Of a DNA stretch of 64,000 nucleotides, positions 62,299 through 64,000 are shown in pieces. The translations under genes and the position numbers were made by a program. The stretch is from Saprospirales bacterium (GTDB lineage: Bacteria; Bacteroidota; Bacteroidia; Chitinophagales; Saprospiraceae), in the NCBI GenBank assembly GCA_016719895.1, contig JADJYG010000017.1:1-64000 (forward strand), in the 5' to 3' direction. The notes under the pieces were generated by a model. It ran no database searches. It had not been told where the DNA came from and worked only from the letters and a program-made list of their open reading frames with translations. Position 1 is the stretch's first letter, and each line of letters begins with the position of its first letter.

Positions 62299-63249
62299 TT
62301 AAAAGTCGGTGATCCGGTAGCGTTCGCCATAGGATTTAATCCAATCGTACAAGCGCCAGACATCTTCCGGATGAAAGAGTTCGGTACCGGGGTTCAGGGT
62401 GGCTGCGGTGCCGCAGGCTACGCCGATTTGCGCCATTTCCCGGAATGGTTTTCCTTCAGCCAACGCCCAAACCATGCCGGCCACCATGCTGTCGCCGGCG
62501 CCCACCGTGCTTTGTTTTTTGACTGCCGGCGCCGGTATGTGCTCAAAACCTTCGCGGGTGACCAGCAGTGCGCCTTGCGGGCCCAGGGAAACCACCACGA
62601 TTTCGCACTTTCCCTGATGGATAATTTCCAGCGCTGCGTCATCGACCTGATTCATTTCCAGGGCCTCTACGCCAACCAGCGCGCTGAGTTCAGCCAGATT
62701 GGGTTTCAACAGGTAAAGCCCTTCATCGGCGGCCGCTTGCAGGGCGGCGCCGGAGGTGTCCAGGATAAACCGGGCGTCGATCGATTTGGCAAAAGCCGCC
62801 ACCTGTTCGTAGTATGTGCCGGGCAAGCCGGGGGGGAGGCTACCGCTGGCGACCAATATTTCCGGCTGGAGGTGGCGCACCAGTTCCAGGCAATCGTTGG
62901 CTCCGGCTTCGGTCAGCGGCTGCCCGGGCATGGTAAACCGGTACTGCAGGTTGGTGGAGGTTTCCAAAACGGAAAAATTCTCCCGGGTCTCGCCGGCCAG
63001 GTCGAGGCTTTCAGATGCGATTCCGGCGCCGGTGAGCAATTCGATCAGGCGCCGGCCGTTCGGGCCGCCGGCCGGAAATACGGCCGTGCTGGCGCCGCCG
63101 AGTTTGCGAATGCCTTTGGAAACGTTGATGCCGCCGCCGCCGGCATCGAGTCGGACGGCGGCGCAGCGCAGCTTTTGTTCCGGCGTCAGCCGCTCCACGG
63201 CCGTGCTTTTATCCAGTGCCGGGTTGAGGGTGAGGGTGACAATTTTCAC
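62299..63249 (-). CDS. PfkB-family sugar-phosphate kinase (1-phosphofructokinase/6-phosphofructokinase II-like)
   Basis: This 316-aa ribokinase-fold protein has LTLNPALDKSTAVE at the start, RLDAGGGGINVSKGIRKLG, LPPGLPGTYYEQVAA and STVGAGDSMVAGMVWAL, with the catalytic Asp in GAGDS. Its closest families phosphorylate fructose-1-phosphate, fructose-6-phosphate or tagatose-6-phosphate; the substrate cannot be told by eye. It begins the adk/DivIC/sucD row and is divergent from the SDR gene at 63337. Confidence 0.85.
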   Translation of the reverse strand: MKIVTLTLNPALDKSTAVERLTPEQKLRCAAVRLDAGGGGINVSKGIRKLGGASTAVFPAGGPNGRRLIELLTGAGIASESLDLAGETRENFSVLETSTNLQYRFTMPGQPLTEAGANDCLELVRHLQPEILVASGSLPPGLPGTYYEQVAAFAKSIDARFILDTSGAALQAAADEGLYLLKPNLAELSALVGVEALEMNQVDDAALEIIHQGKCEIVVVSLGPQGALLVTREGFEHIPAPAVKKQSTVGAGDSMVAGMVWALAEGKPFREMAQIGVACGTAATLNPGTELFHPEDVWRLYDWIKSYGERYRITDF

Positions 63250-63336
63250 AGTATGCCGTAATTTTGCTGTTCAAGGCAGCAATGATACATAAACCCGACG
63301 AAAAGAATCTTAAAGACGCCACTTCAGCTTCCGCTT

Positions 63337-64000
63337 ATGTCCGATTTCTTTTTTCAAAAACGCGTCTGGATCACCGGAGCCTCTTCCGGCATCGGCGAAG
63401 CCCTGGCGTATGCTTTTGCCGCCCAGGGGGCGCACCTTGTTTTATCCGCCCGGAACGGGCAAGAACTGCAGCGGGTAGCGGCAACTGCAGCGGAAAAAGG
63501 CCGGGGCAATATCCTGATCCAGCCGCTCGACCTGGCCCGGCATGATTCGATCCCGGGCATAGTGGCCGATGTGCTGCGGCAGGTCGGCAAGGTGGATATT
63601 TTGATCCATTGCGGCGGTATTTCGCAACGCAGCCGGGCCCTCGATACGCCTCTGGCGGTCGAAAAACGCCTCATGGACGTCAATTATTTCGGCGCCATCG
63701 CCCTGACCAAGGCGGTATTGCCCAGTATGCTTACCCACCAGCTGGGGCATATCGTCACGATCACCAGCGTGACCGGAAAATTCGGTTCCCCCCTGCGTTC
63801 AGCTTATGCCGCCAGCAAACACGCCCTGCATGGCTATTTCGACAGCCTGCGCGCCGAACTTGGCAACACCCCGGTCCAGGTCACCCTCATCTGCCCGGGA
63901 TTCGTTCGGACCAATATCAGTAAAAACGCCCTCACCGCCTCCGGACACGCCCAAGGCACCATGGATGACGCTACCGCCCGGGGCATGGCGCCTGAAGAGG
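63337..64000 (+). CDS. Short-chain dehydrogenase/reductase (cut by right edge)
   Basis: The ATG at 63337 opens MSDFFFQKRVWITGASSGIGEAL, the NAD(P)-binding glycine motif. HCGGISQRS (NAG-like position), VTITSVTGKFG with the catalytic Ser and SAYAASKHALHGYFDSLRAEL with the Tyr and Lys complete the classical SDR pattern, followed by CPGFVRTNI. The frame is open to the window end at residue 221. The substrate is unknown; DUF-type keto-acyl or sterol-like reductases of this form are common in Bacteroidota. Confidence 0.85.
   Translation, partial: MSDFFFQKRVWITGASSGIGEALAYAFAAQGAHLVLSARNGQELQRVAATAAEKGRGNILIQPLDLARHDSIPGIVADVLRQVGKVDILIHCGGISQRSRALDTPLAVEKRLMDVNYFGAIALTKAVLPSMLTHQLGHIVTITSVTGKFGSPLRSAYAASKHALHGYFDSLRAELGNTPVQVTLICPGFVRTNISKNALTASGHAQGTMDDATARGMAPEE

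Overview
The window looks like a chromosomal segment of a Bacteroidota bacterium, most likely from the Saprospiria (Haliscomenobacter/Lewinella-like). Supporting signs are SprB-repeat surface proteins, C-terminal type IX secretion (T9SS) sorting domains, a one-piece hybrid two-component regulator (HTCS), Bacteroidota-style promoter elements (TAnnTTTG-like), almost no Shine-Dalgarno sequences and a GC-rich genome. The taxonomic call is an inference. I found no rRNA, tRNA or CRISPR array.

Layout. 0-2 kb: end of a SprB-repeat protein with an OmpA-like C-terminus, broken by many small indels. 2.1-5.6 kb: a TIR-STAND-FGE (formylglycine-generating-enzyme fold) conflict-type protein. Its last 40 codons look like the variable region of a diversity-generating retroelement (DGR), and a broken DGR-type accessory gene follows; no reverse transcriptase or template repeat is in the window. 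5.9-7.5 kb: a tripartite HipBST toxin-antitoxin operon with two operator-like palindromes, then a repeat-rich gap. 8-10.6 kb: an ECF sigma factor with a membrane partner, and a DUF2202 protein. 10.9-28.4 kb: carbohydrate and glycerol metabolism (GH29 fucosidase, galE, glpD, glpF, CBM48-like protein, GH65 hydrolase, HTCS regulator), plus an ECF sigma factor, a CoA-transferase and a SWI2/SNF2 helicase. 28.6-36.3 kb: a giant surface lipoprotein, a NuoE-NuoF/FdsB-like fusion and an Rpn/PD-(D/E)XK protein. 36.4-42.5 kb: a 2032-aa SprB-repeat adhesin. 42.6-50.1 kb: membrane proteins, purQ, an unknown two-gene unit, a THUMP-like methyltransferase, a class III nucleotide cyclase and an outer-membrane protein. 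50.1-55 kb: a repeat field, a tail-fibre-like protein and a T9SS subtilisin. 55-64 kb: mostly housekeeping genes (phosphopantetheinyl transferase, DinB-like protein, RsmF-like methyltransferase, sucD, DivIC/FtsB-like, adk, PfkB-family kinase, an SDR cut by the right edge) and one dockerin-like T9SS protein.

How parts fit. galE, glpD, glpF, the CBM48-like protein, GH65 and GH29 suggest scavenging of sugars and glycerol, with the HTCS a plausible controller of GH65. The TIR-STAND-FGE gene, the DGR remnant and HipBST sit side by side in 2-7.5 kb and form a small conflict or defence island.

Caution. Several conserved genes are interrupted by what look like single-base losses, mostly in short homopolymers (near 1066, 1100, 2919, 3009-3012, 4146-4148, 9015-9019 and 46950-46955, plus a cluster at 1150-1335). 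Restoring one base at each mapped site rejoins the expected domains. I read these as probable consensus errors and describe the genes as wholes, but real pseudogenes cannot be excluded from sequence alone.
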